Shown here: piece by piece, positions 7,201-13,113 of the stretch
Position numbering within the stretch: position 1 is the first letter of the stretch
Layout of the letters: the number at the start of each line of letters is the position of its first letter
Position numbers and translations under genes: made by a program
The notes under the pieces: generated by a model
Seen by the model: only the letters and a program-made list of their open reading frames with translations
Database searches by the model: none
Told to the model about the DNA's origin: nothing
DNA from: Candidatus Methanophagales archaeon
Lineage (GTDB): Archaea; Halobacteriota; Syntropharchaeia; Alkanophagales; Methanospirareceae
DNA: 13,301 nucleotides
Reading direction: 5' to 3'
Assembly: GCA_014061035.1 (NCBI GenBank)
Contig: JACGMN010000126.1
Coordinates: 1 to 13,301, forward strand

Positions 7201-7217
7201 TTAAGTGATGCACTTAA
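7201..7217. promoter_or_regulatory. Dyad-symmetric operator candidate
   Basis: TTAAGTG and CACTTAA form a perfect 7-bp inverted repeat around ATG. It lies 10 bp from the marker 8 start and directly next to the TATA palindrome, where a dimeric regulator could affect either or both divergent genes. Confidence 0.5.
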
Positions 7218-7218
7218 T

Positions 7219-7228
7219 CTTTATAAAG
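7219..7228. promoter_or_regulatory. Palindromic TATA box for divergent marker 8 and rsmA genes
   Basis: CTTTATAAAG is a perfect 10-bp palindrome and thus reads as an archaeal TATA box on both strands. On the minus strand it places transcription start near the marker 8 GTG; on the plus strand it gives an rsmA leader of about 50 nt. Confidence 0.55.
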
Positions 7229-7242
7229 CAGATTTAATAAAA

Positions 7243-7271
7243 ACGGAGAGGTATAACGGAGATAACGGAGA
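7243..7271 (+). repeat. Three ACGGAGA repeats in the rsmA leader
   Basis: ACGGAGA occurs at 7243-7249, 7256-7262 and 7265-7271, spaced by 6 and 2 bp. The units resemble Shine-Dalgarno cores but lie too far from the ATG. A similar purine-rich unit is found on the minus strand at 12046-12078. Confidence 0.6.
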
Positions 7272-7298
7272 TTGAACTGGGAGGGGGCATTGGAATTT

Positions 7299-8186
7299 AT
7301 GGACGTTAAAAATATCCTGATTGCACGCGGTATAAGAGCTACGAGAAGTCTTGGGCAGTATTTTCTGATTGATGAGGATGTAGCATCGCGAATGGTGGAT
7401 TATGCCGGTGTAGACTGCTGTGATGTGGTACTGGAGATCGGTGCGGGCGTTGGAAGCGTTACAGAGAAACTGGTGCGGAGAGCGAAGAAGGTTTACGCGG
7501 TGGAGAAGGACAAAGAACTGTGTGAGGTACTACGAGAGCGATACAGGAATAAGAATAAAGATGGCGGAGCAGAGATTATAGAGGGAGATATTATGAAGAT
7601 AGAGCTGCCGAGATTTGACAAGGTCGTTGCAAGCATACCTTTTTCGCTATCATCGGCGATCACGTATAAATTGCTGCTTCATAACCATAATAATAACTAT
7701 AACGAAGCTTCAGGGCTTGCACTCGCGGCGGTGCTTCTGTATCAGAAAGAGTTTGCGAAGAAATTGGTTGCGAGACCTCGCTCAGATTCGTACAGCAGGA
7801 TTTCGGTCATATCTCAGGCTCTTGCCAGGATTGAAATTCTTGAACTTGTTCATCGAGATGCGTTTTATCCTCCATCGCCTGTTAAAACCACGATAGTGAG
7901 ATTGAAGGCTTATGATTATGAGGAGCAGACGGCAAAGTCAAAGTCGAAGGCGGTGGCGGAAGAGAAAGAAGAAAGAATAGTAGCGATGAAGGATAGAAAG
8001 AAGTTTTTTGAGTTCGTTACTACTGCGTTTGAGCAGAGAAGGAAGAAGATGGGAAGTATTTTTAAAACGCGCTTATTAAGAGATAGTCGCTTAGTGTCTG
8101 CGGAATTGGATAAGAGGCCAGAGGAGCTAAGCCCTGATGAATTTGTAAGATGGTTTAGCGATATAGAGGTAGGAGGGCATAAGTGA
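7299..8186 (+). CDS. rsmA: 16S rRNA (adenine-N6)-dimethyltransferase RsmA/KsgA/Dim1
   Basis: Dimethylates the two adjacent adenines in the 3'-terminal helix of 16S rRNA during small-subunit maturation, using SAM. The 295 residues show RSLGQYFLID (16-25), motif I VLEIGAGVGSVTEKL (44-58), the acidic SAM residue in VEKD, EGDIM (95-99) and the C-terminal VHRDAFYPPSPVKTTIVRL (184-202). The catalytic motif IV, normally N(L/I)P(Y/F), reads SIPF (112-115), so the Asn is Ser. Two low-complexity insertions (HNHNNNYN near 128-135; QTAKSKSKAVAEEKEE near 210-225) lie in loops. The ATG at 7299 is chosen because it gives the family N-terminus and follows a GGGAGGGGG purine tract (7279-7287); an in-frame TTG at 7272 would precede that tract. 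The last 4 bp overlap adk. Confidence 0.92.
   Translation: MDVKNILIARGIRATRSLGQYFLIDEDVASRMVDYAGVDCCDVVLEIGAGVGSVTEKLVRRAKKVYAVEKDKELCEVLRERYRNKNKDGGAEIIEGDIMKIELPRFDKVVASIPFSLSSAITYKLLLHNHNNNYNEASGLALAAVLLYQKEFAKKLVARPRSDSYSRISVISQALARIEILELVHRDAFYPPSPVKTTIVRLKAYDYEEQTAKSKSKAVAEEKEERIVAMKDRKKFFEFVTTAFEQRRKKMGSIFKTRLLRDSRLVSAELDKRPEELSPDEFVRWFSDIEVGGHK
8171..8176 (+). promoter_or_regulatory. Shine-Dalgarno site for adk
   Basis: AGGAGG lies 6 bp before GTG 8183-8185, inside the end of rsmA. It settles the GTG start of adk. Confidence 0.85.
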
Positions 8187-8824
8187 AAATCGTTCTGCTT
8201 GCCCCCCCAGGCTCAGGGAAAGGGACACAGGCAAAGATGCTGGCTGATAAATATGGGATACCACATATATCGACTGGAGACATCCTGCGTGATAATATTA
8301 GGGCGAAGACAGAACTTGGGGTTGAAGTCGGATCATACATGGAGAAAGGCGAATTAGTGCCGGATGGTGTACTGGTAGAGATGATTAGAGGGAGGTTATT
8401 GCACCCTGATTATGCTTCCGGTTTTCTCCTTGATGGCTATCCACGAACACTACCGCAAGCAGATGAGCTTAGCAAGATATTGAATGAGAGACGGAATAGA
8501 CTGGATGCTGTATTATATATAGATGTACCTGATGATGTGTTGATCAAAAGACTATCTGGAAGAAGAATGTGCACCTGTAGGGCGAGTTATCATCTCTTGT
8601 TCAACCCGCCGGAGCGAGATGGGATCTGCGATCATTGCGGTAAGAAGCTTTATCAGCGAGATGATGACCGGGAAGAAGCAATCAAGACCCGTCTGGAGAT
8701 TTATAAGCAGCGAACACAACCATTGATAAGCTATTACGCAAAAGAGGGCATAATGCTTACGGTAAATGGTGCCGCAGAGATATCAGAAGTTTTTACCAGA
8801 ATTTGCCGCTTATTTGACGATTAA
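8183..8824 (+). CDS. adk: Adenylate kinase, bacterial type with zinc-binding lid
   Basis: Converts ATP and AMP to two ADP in the cytoplasm. The 213-residue protein has the P-loop APPGSGKGTQ (7-16), the AMP-binding STGDILR (30-36), LLDGYPRT (82-89), the lid core YQRDDD (157-162) and TRLEIY near 169-174. It is the long bacterial-type enzyme, not archaeal AdkA. The lid carries four cysteines (Cys130, Cys132, Cys149, Cys152) for zinc, but the first pair is CxC rather than the usual CxxC, one residue short. The first Gly of the usual GPPGxGKG loop is Ala. Translation starts at GTG 8183 with a strong Shine-Dalgarno site and a GTGA overlap with the rsmA stop, so the two genes are translationally coupled. 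A bacterial-type gene in an archaeon may reflect old transfer. Confidence 0.94.
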   Translation: MKIVLLAPPGSGKGTQAKMLADKYGIPHISTGDILRDNIRAKTELGVEVGSYMEKGELVPDGVLVEMIRGRLLHPDYASGFLLDGYPRTLPQADELSKILNERRNRLDAVLYIDVPDDVLIKRLSGRRMCTCRASYHLLFNPPERDGICDHCGKKLYQRDDDREEAIKTRLEIYKQRTQPLISYYAKEGIMLTVNGAAEISEVFTRICRLFDD

Positions 8825-8940
8825 GGCTCTGATACAATCAAATCAGCTTGATCTGCTCTTCAGTGGGACGATCATTACAATTACAGCACCGATGCGTTTT
8901 AACAGTCATTGAAGTTGGACTAATAACTAATAAAAATATA

Positions 8941-9000
8941 AAAAGGGGAAAAAACAAACCCCTCACAACATTTTAATTTTTTTTCTTTTTTTTTCTTTTT
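8941..9000. terminator. Bidirectional terminator between adk and the S-layer gene
   Basis: AGGGG (8944-8948) and CCCCT (8959-8963) form a 5-bp stem with a 10-nt A-rich loop. On the plus strand it is followed by a long T tract (8971-9000, broken by single A/C). On the minus strand the stem is followed by TTTTTATATTTTTATT. It suits the convergent ends of adk (8824) and the S-layer gene (9027). The remaining bases of this 202-bp gap show no gene. Confidence 0.6.
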
Positions 9001-9026
9001 TGCTCTTTGTTTTGCTATAGTTTGCT

Positions 9027-11612
9027 TTACCTTCGCTTCCTCCGCAGTACGAGATATGCAACCGCTAACAAGCCTGCAATCGCTAATACCGCTCCGAAAC
9101 CTGGTACTCCTGGTACTGGTGGCTCTTCTACCGGTGGCTCTTCTACCGGCGCTGCTACCACGAAGTTATCTGTCAGACCATCGACTTCTACACTGTAAGT
9201 AGCTTCCACGTCTTTTGTGACGGTAAATGTCACCGTCTCAGTTGCATCACCAGCCAGTGTAACGTCTCGCGTCTCTATCTCTCTACCATCGATCGTCAGC
9301 GTGAGTGTGTGCGTACCCTCTTCGTCTCCAATATTCGTTACCGTAGCCCTGATCGTGACTGTCTCGCCTGGTTCGACTTCCGCCGGCCTTATCACGAGAT
9401 TCGCGACCGTGAATTCCGCAGGGTCTGGCACTACTACCGGCACCTCTGGCAATAACTCGACTACTACTGTATCTATATTTCCATCGCCGTCATCTGCTTC
9501 AATCGTGTACATTCCAGGAACCATACCTGTCGTGTCTATTGTCGCACTGAATACTCCTTCATCAGGAGTCGGCCATTCTACCGTAGCCATCTCGATAGGC
9601 AAGTCCATCGGTCCTACAATTGACGATATTGTTATCAACGTCCCTGGCTCACGGTTTGTCGTTCCACTCACATTCAATGGGTCTCCTACAGCTACTGCCG
9701 CAATTTCGTCCAATTCAACCCGTGCCGATTCTACCATAAATGTAAGAGCCACGAGTAGATCGTCACCACCAGGTACGTTAACTGTTCTATCTGTGATCTT
9801 TGATACCAGTTGGTCCTGTGTCGCACCAGCAGTAATACCGAGATGCCCTAATGTTAATTCGCCTGCACCTTGCCCACGAGTCTCATATTCTCCATCACGG
9901 CCTGGTGTAAGAACCAGTGCTATCCAACGGCCAGTATCTAAACCATCAGTCATCTTTATATCTTCGCTGAATGTGTTATTGGTCACAGATATTGAACCTA
10001 TAGAAATGCCATTCAAAAGACCTACGCCTGTCTCAGTTCGCCATCCCCGCGGACCTATAAGAATGTAGTCCACATCAGTTACACCGGTTGCTGTTCCTTC
10101 TAAGGTATAGTCGTCACCCTCGGCAACTATATTTCTCGGCTGTTCTGCTGTTAGTCCGGGTTCTACTAATCTTATCGACGCTGTCGCATCTGGATCAAAC
10201 TGGGTTACAACAATCTCCCCCTCAGTCTCTGGAAATACTTTATCCACAACGACCTCTATAAGATAAGTTCCAACCATCTCTCTGCCTGTATCCCATTCTA
10301 CCTCGACTTCTCCGTCCACTAAATCTTCGTCTTCAAACTGTAGTCTATCATCAATAATTATGTCTACGGTATCACCACCAGTAGCTGTCACTTTAATTGT
10401 TACATCCTCTCCTATCACTGCGACACGCGGAACATCTATCGTTGCTTCTATATCTACTACCTCTACATCCACGCTATCCCGATCGCCTGGTTCCGTCTTG
10501 TCAATAGCCTCATCGTGTGGTATAAATGTTGTAGGGTATCCTTGCAGACCACGGAACAGGTATATCGTATAGGTTCTCTCATCTGCACCCTCCGTAGATA
10601 TCCTAATATCTGCGACACCACCGCCTCCGGTGCGGACCCATGCTGCTAAACCTCCTAGTCCTATATGATCAGCATCAACATGACCTACATCACCCAGTAT
10701 CACTGGCCTTTCGGCAATAACCGGAGTAACTGTTAGATAATACCATGTACGTGGGAGACCTCTAACTCTCAGGATCATATCCTCTCCTGCGATAACTTCC
10801 TCTTCCACTGCCTCTATCCCGAAGACTTCAGGTACGATCGTGATTTCCATCCATGCGGATCTGACATCAAGCGCATTACAGGTACCACGATTTGATTCTA
10901 TCCTTATTCTGTATGTTCCTGTTGCCCAGTCAGTAGTATTTATATCTAGAAGATCAATTATTGTAGCGTCAGCATCTATGTGAGCCAGATGAATATCCCC
11001 TACCAGATCACTAGTTATTACGTGCTTCTGTATTCCATCAGGATCTCGTATATCTACCTCGATAGTACCCCACCATCCTTTCTTCTCGTCTACAGCCCTC
11101 GTTAGGAAACCACCAAAATTTGGTTCTGCTCGGATCGTTAGCGGCGTACCAGCCGGCACAGTTTCACCAATGATCGAGTCAATTGTCCCAGGTCCAAGGA
11201 ATATATTGCCTGCTACTTCAGGTGTATCGATAGTTATATTACCTATAGTAACACCAGCGGCATTTTGGACGTAATATCTACCGGCATCAGCACCGACAGG
11301 TATATGGAAGTTACTAGCATTTGCAATATCGATTATGTCATCTTCTGCATCGCCGGCGGCACCAACTAACCGCACGGGTTGTAAGTCTAGTAAGCAGTCA
11401 TCAAATCTCAGTCCCTCTTCACCCGCAAAAAGAACTGCACCCTCTCCAATGACTCCACCATAGCGTGCATGATCCTCCTGTGGACCTTGTGCTTGCATCG
11501 GCACCACCGCACCGAGCAATGAGCCGACCATAATCGCAACCATCGCAAGCCCGATCATCGCTTTCGCTTTACTTCCCACATTCGCTTTATTCTTGTTCAT
11601 CTTTTTTCTCAT
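9027..11612 (-). CDS. S-layer-like secreted surface protein with PGF-CTERM anchor
   Basis: An 861-residue exported cell-envelope protein. It starts with basic residues and a hydrophobic signal segment (about 18-38), with likely cleavage near MQAQG (39-43). The next part (ARYGGVIGEGAVLFAGEEGL onward, to about 270) resembles the DUF3821 domain of methanogen and ANME surface proteins. A long run of beta-rich, acidic Ig-like modules follows. A CARDB-type domain (FTVANLVIRPAEVEPGETV; about 734-820) precedes a Pro/Glu linker (EEPPVEEPP) and a PGF-CTERM tail: PGF at 837, a hydrophobic helix, then RRKRR. In other archaea such tails are processed by archaeosortase ArtA and lipid-anchored. N-x-S/T sequons occur (NIT, NTT, NNT, NVS). 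The strong high-level promoter and SD site fit a major structural protein. DUF3821 assignment is from pattern memory. Confidence 0.87.
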   Translation of the reverse strand: MRKKMNKNKANVGSKAKAMIGLAMVAIMVGSLLGAVVPMQAQGPQEDHARYGGVIGEGAVLFAGEEGLRFDDCLLDLQPVRLVGAAGDAEDDIIDIANASNFHIPVGADAGRYYVQNAAGVTIGNITIDTPEVAGNIFLGPGTIDSIIGETVPAGTPLTIRAEPNFGGFLTRAVDEKKGWWGTIEVDIRDPDGIQKHVITSDLVGDIHLAHIDADATIIDLLDINTTDWATGTYRIRIESNRGTCNALDVRSAWMEITIVPEVFGIEAVEEEVIAGEDMILRVRGLPRTWYYLTVTPVIAERPVILGDVGHVDADHIGLGGLAAWVRTGGGGVADIRISTEGADERTYTIYLFRGLQGYPTTFIPHDEAIDKTEPGDRDSVDVEVVDIEATIDVPRVAVIGEDVTIKVTATGGDTVDIIIDDRLQFEDEDLVDGEVEVEWDTGREMVGTYLIEVVVDKVFPETEGEIVVTQFDPDATASIRLVEPGLTAEQPRNIVAEGDDYTLEGTATGVTDVDYILIGPRGWRTETGVGLLNGISIGSISVTNNTFSEDIKMTDGLDTGRWIALVLTPGRDGEYETRGQGAGELTLGHLGITAGATQDQLVSKITDRTVNVPGGDDLLVALTFMVESARVELDEIAAVAVGDPLNVSGTTNREPGTLITISSIVGPMDLPIEMATVEWPTPDEGVFSATIDTTGMVPGMYTIEADDGDGNIDTVVVELLPEVPVVVPDPAEFTVANLVIRPAEVEPGETVTIRATVTNIGDEEGTHTLTLTIDGREIETRDVTLAGDATETVTFTVTKDVEATYSVEVDGLTDNFVVAAPVEEPPVEEPPVPGVPGFGAVLAIAGLLAVAYLVLRRKRR
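9118..9147. repeat. 15-bp direct repeat in the S-layer gene linker
   Basis: GGTGGCTCTTCTACC is repeated exactly, head to tail, at 9118-9132 and 9133-9147. It encodes the repeated VEEPP linker just before the PGF-CTERM anchor and keeps the frame. Confidence 0.85.
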
Positions 11613-11625
11613 TTTTTTTCCTTTT

Positions 11626-11633
11626 CACCTCCT
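11626..11633 (-). promoter_or_regulatory. Shine-Dalgarno site of the S-layer gene
   Basis: AGGAGGTG on the minus strand, 13 bp before ATG 11612. The match to the 16S rRNA tail is near full; spacing is slightly long. The next in-frame ATG (11600) is farther still, so 11612 is preferred. Confidence 0.75.
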
Positions 11634-11658
11634 AATGTTTTTAGAATAGATAAGAAGG

Positions 11659-11674
11659 GATATATAAATAAAAA
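11659..11674 (-). promoter_or_regulatory. TATA box of the S-layer gene
   Basis: The minus strand reads TTTTTATTTATATATC here, a good archaeal TATA match about 50 bp upstream of the ATG. Transcription would start near 11635, giving a short leader holding the Shine-Dalgarno site. Confidence 0.6.
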
Positions 11675-11757
11675 TTCTGGTTCGACCTGTCTATCTGTAG
11701 TGAATAGCGGGACGCTACTAAAGAGCAAGGCACCGTCGTCATCTTACCCTCTTGCTT

Positions 11758-11787
11758 GTTGTCGTTGTCGTTACCGTTACCGTTTCC
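11758..11787. repeat. Hexamer tandem repeat
   Basis: GTTGTC, GTTGTC, GTTACC, GTTACC and GTTTCC follow head to tail, five related 6-bp units in apparently noncoding DNA. Confidence 0.75.
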
Positions 11788-12045
11788 TGCTTCGCCACTA
11801 TCCATCTTCGCCGTCTTCATCTGCATCTGCATTTCTCTTCTCCCCCTTCCTTATGCTATGCTATACCTTACATCCTATATATATGCATATATGCTTTTTG
11901 GTTTCGGTTTGCATTTGTATAGCGCCCTCATCGTCTGCGTCTATGCCGCCGCGCTCCCATCTGTATGTGATAAGATGAGCGTATTCATTTATTCATTATA
12001 TAACTCTTCCGTTTACCATATTTATACTTTTTTGTTCTTCTCAAT

Positions 12046-12078
12046 CTTCTCCGCGTTCTCTGCGGGCTCAGCGGTAAA
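12046..12078 (-). repeat. Dispersed-repeat-like purine/GC-rich element
   Basis: On the minus strand this holds CCGCTGAGCC followed by CGCAGAGAACGCGGAGAAG. Strings of CGCAGAGA/ACGCGGAGA type recur between genes in many bacterial and archaeal genomes. The three ACGGAGA units at 7243-7271 look related. Confidence 0.45.
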
Positions 12079-12114
12079 CAAGTACAAGTACTCCATTTTT
12101 TATAGTCTTCTAAC

Positions 12115-12138
12115 CTGCTACTGCTACTGCTACTGCTG
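12115..12138. repeat. CTGCTA hexamer repeat
   Basis: CTGCTA is repeated three times (12115-12132), followed by CTGCTG, in apparently noncoding DNA downstream of the coiled-coil gene pair. Confidence 0.8.
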
Positions 12139-12153
12139 CGTTGCGCTACGTTT

Positions 12154-12173
12154 CCCTACCCTACCCTACCCTA
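12154..12173 (-). repeat. (TAGGG)4 repeat, potential G-quadruplex at a stop codon
   Basis: CCCTA is repeated four times on the plus strand. On the minus strand it reads TAGGG four times: the first TAG is the stop codon of the coiled-coil gene and four GGG runs with TA loops follow at once. Such spacing can fold into a three-layer quadruplex in DNA or mRNA. Confidence 0.85.
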
Positions 12174-12587
12174 TCCGCCCTGTAATAAAATTGTTATTAG
12201 AATAGTCACCGTTGTTGCCCATGTCCCTATAATCAAACCAACCGTCCACCTGAAATTACTGCTTAAATTCTCTCCGAGCCTGTCTACTCTACCATCAAGT
12301 TTATCTATTCTACCATCAAGTTTATCTATCCTACCATCGAGTCTGTCTATTCTACTACCGAGGTTTTTTCCGAGTTCGTCTATTCTCTCATTCGTCTCGT
12401 CTATTCGCCTATTCAGCCTCTCATTTATCTCGTCTATTCGCCTATTCAGCCTAAGTATCCCGATTACAAGGCAATCTTCTGCCGTTATTTTTCTATCCTC
12501 TACTATCTGCTCTGTCCTTACTTTTCTATCTTCCTCCAGTAATTGGAATATCAATTCCTCTTCTGACATCCTATTTGTAATCGCCAC
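12171..12587 (-). CDS. Small coiled-coil protein with C-terminal membrane anchor
   Basis: I do not recognise a named family. The 138-residue product has an acidic/charged N-terminus (about 7-38), a long regular coiled coil (about 45-110) and a C-terminal hydrophobic helix (WTVGLIIGTWATTVTILITILL, 114-135), so it is probably a tail-anchored membrane protein with the coil in the cytoplasm. The coil shows two internal repeat types: a 33-bp direct repeat giving an 11-residue unit (RLNRRIDETNE) and four 21-bp units giving heptads (RIDKLDG). The start may be GTG 12587 or ATG 12569, the latter giving 132 residues; neither has a good Shine-Dalgarno site. It lies 41 bp after the next coiled-coil gene and is probably cotranscribed. 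A scaffold or spacer role is a guess. Confidence 0.75.
   Translation of the reverse strand: MAITNRMSEEELIFQLLEEDRKVRTEQIVEDRKITAEDCLVIGILRLNRRIDEINERLNRRIDETNERIDELGKNLGSRIDRLDGRIDKLDGRIDKLDGRVDRLGENLSSNFRWTVGLIIGTWATTVTILITILLQGG
12276..12359. repeat. Four 21-bp repeats encoding heptads
   Basis: Units at 12276-12296, 12297-12317, 12318-12338 and 12339-12359 are near-identical; the middle two differ by one base. Each encodes one seven-residue coiled-coil turn of the RIDKLDG type, so copy changes would lengthen the rod by whole heptads. Confidence 0.88.
12387..12452. repeat. 33-bp direct repeat encoding an 11-residue coil unit
   Basis: Two adjacent 33-bp copies (12387-12419 and 12420-12452) differ at two positions. 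They encode consecutive RLNRRIDE-type hendecads in the same coiled-coil gene. Confidence 0.88.
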
Positions 12588-12628
12588 GCCACGCTATCCG
12601 CGATCTCCGCACTAAACAAAATTTCTCC

Positions 12629-12940
12629 TTACCGGTATCCCCTCTTCACTATATCTTCTCTTATCTCCCCCAATCTCCTCGTTGCGGTATCTATCTTCAC
12701 CCTCACTTCTTCCTCTATTGAATGCATACTCACACGTAACGATCGTTCCTTCTCACTAATATCCTGCTCTAATCTACGTAATCGCTCATCTATACTTAAG
12801 AACAATAGCGCAAACATTCCCGCGAGTACCACTACCGAGAATGCAATCACCGGGTCTTGATACCTCTCCCACAACCTGTGCGTGATCACGAATGCCGAAA
12901 AGACCAATATCACCGAGAATATTATATTTCTTGCCTCCAT
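12629..12940 (-). CDS. Small membrane protein with two helices and C-terminal coiled coil
   Basis: I do not recognise a named family. The 103-residue product has two hydrophobic helices (about 5-21 and 31-50) separated by a short charged turn (HRLWERYQDP), then an amphipathic, charged segment (51-100; RLRRLEQDISEKERSLR and so on) with coiled-coil character. The predicted topology places both ends on the same side. It starts at ATG 12940, supported by AGGAGGT at 12953-12959; another ATG at 12950 is out of frame. It is the first gene of a likely two-gene operon with the tail-anchored coiled-coil protein 41 bp downstream. The two proteins have matching architecture (membrane helix plus coil), which suggests they could interact; this is inference. 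Confidence 0.78.
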   Translation of the reverse strand: MEARNIIFSVILVFSAFVITHRLWERYQDPVIAFSVVVLAGMFALLFLSIDERLRRLEQDISEKERSLRVSMHSIEEEVRVKIDTATRRLGEIREDIVKRGYR

Positions 12941-12952
12941 ACGCCCACATTC

Positions 12953-12959
12953 ACCTCCT
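12953..12959 (-). promoter_or_regulatory. Shine-Dalgarno site of the two-helix coiled-coil gene
   Basis: AGGAGGT on the minus strand, 12 bp before ATG 12940. It confirms that start against the out-of-frame ATG at 12950. Confidence 0.7.
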
Positions 12960-12977
12960 TTCTTATTGCCATCTATC

Positions 12978-12992
12978 TTTATTTATATATAT
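12978..12992. promoter_or_regulatory. TATA-rich divergent promoter
   Basis: TTTATTTATATATAT on the plus strand reads as a TATA box both ways. On the minus strand it would start the coiled-coil operon near 12955. On the plus strand it would start mobA near 13015, with a leader of about 100 nt that contains most of the heptamer array. Confidence 0.5.
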
Positions 12993-12993
12993 G

Positions 12994-13106
12994 GGTTCAC
13001 GGTTCACGGTTCACGGTTCACGGTTCAAGGAACAAAGCAAAATGTAGAATGTAGAATGTAGAATGTAGAACGTAAAACGTAGAACCCTGAACCCTGAAGA
13101 ACCCCA
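12994..13106. repeat. Back-to-back 7-bp repeat arrays upstream of mobA
   Basis: Five head-to-tail heptamers (GGTTCAC four times, GGTTCAA) fill 12994-13028. After a 12-bp spacer come eight heptamers at 13041-13096: AATGTAG four times, AACGTAA, AACGTAG and AACCCTG twice, then a partial AACCCC. The last type is close to the reverse complement of GGTTCAC, so the array inverts its orientation while its sequence changes step by step, always in 7-bp register. Confidence 0.88.
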
Positions 13107-13113
13107 AACTACA

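Larger units (their letters stand above)
11675..12170. other. Low-complexity gap of about 500 bp without a convincing gene
   Basis: This stretch is pyrimidine-rich on the plus strand and holds several short tandem repeats: GTTGTC/GTTACC hexamers (11758-11787), CTGCTA units (12115-12138) and CCCTA units (from 12154). A dispersed-repeat-like sequence lies at 12046-12078. Open frames on both strands exist, but their products are repetitive or made of hydrophobic runs that mirror the base composition. On the minus strand a TATA-like stretch (near 11871-11884) and a purine-rich GGAAGGGGGAG precede an ATG at 11832 that opens a 63-codon frame (MQMQMKTAKM, then GNGNGNDNDN). Its end overlaps the S-layer TATA box, so I do not call it as a gene, but a small RNA or peptide cannot be excluded. 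Confidence 0.5.

Noticed and set aside
6305..7204. A 299-codon plus-strand frame opposite the marker 8 gene
   Set aside because: The minus strand encodes a clear family match over the full length; the plus frame has no recognisable motif.
7272..7298. TTG at 7272 as start of rsmA, adding 9 residues
   Set aside because: The purine-rich Shine-Dalgarno-like tract lies after this TTG and before ATG 7299, and family proteins begin near the ATG.
9217..10068. A long plus-strand frame opposite the S-layer gene
   Set aside because: It is a shadow of the S-layer coding sequence: Ser/Thr/Val-rich with no family features, while the minus strand has signal peptide, CARDB and PGF-CTERM in order.
11641..11832. 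A 63-codon minus-strand frame with a purine-rich site upstream
   Set aside because: The product is repeat-derived (MQMQM, NGNGNDNDN), and its 3' end covers the S-layer TATA box. Kept only as a weak possibility in the gap description.
11756..12205. A 149-codon plus-strand frame with membrane-like hydrophobic runs
   Set aside because: Its hydrophobicity follows from pyrimidine-rich low-complexity DNA (LSLSLPLPFP, CYCYCYCC). It runs into the coiled-coil gene on the other strand and has no Shine-Dalgarno site.
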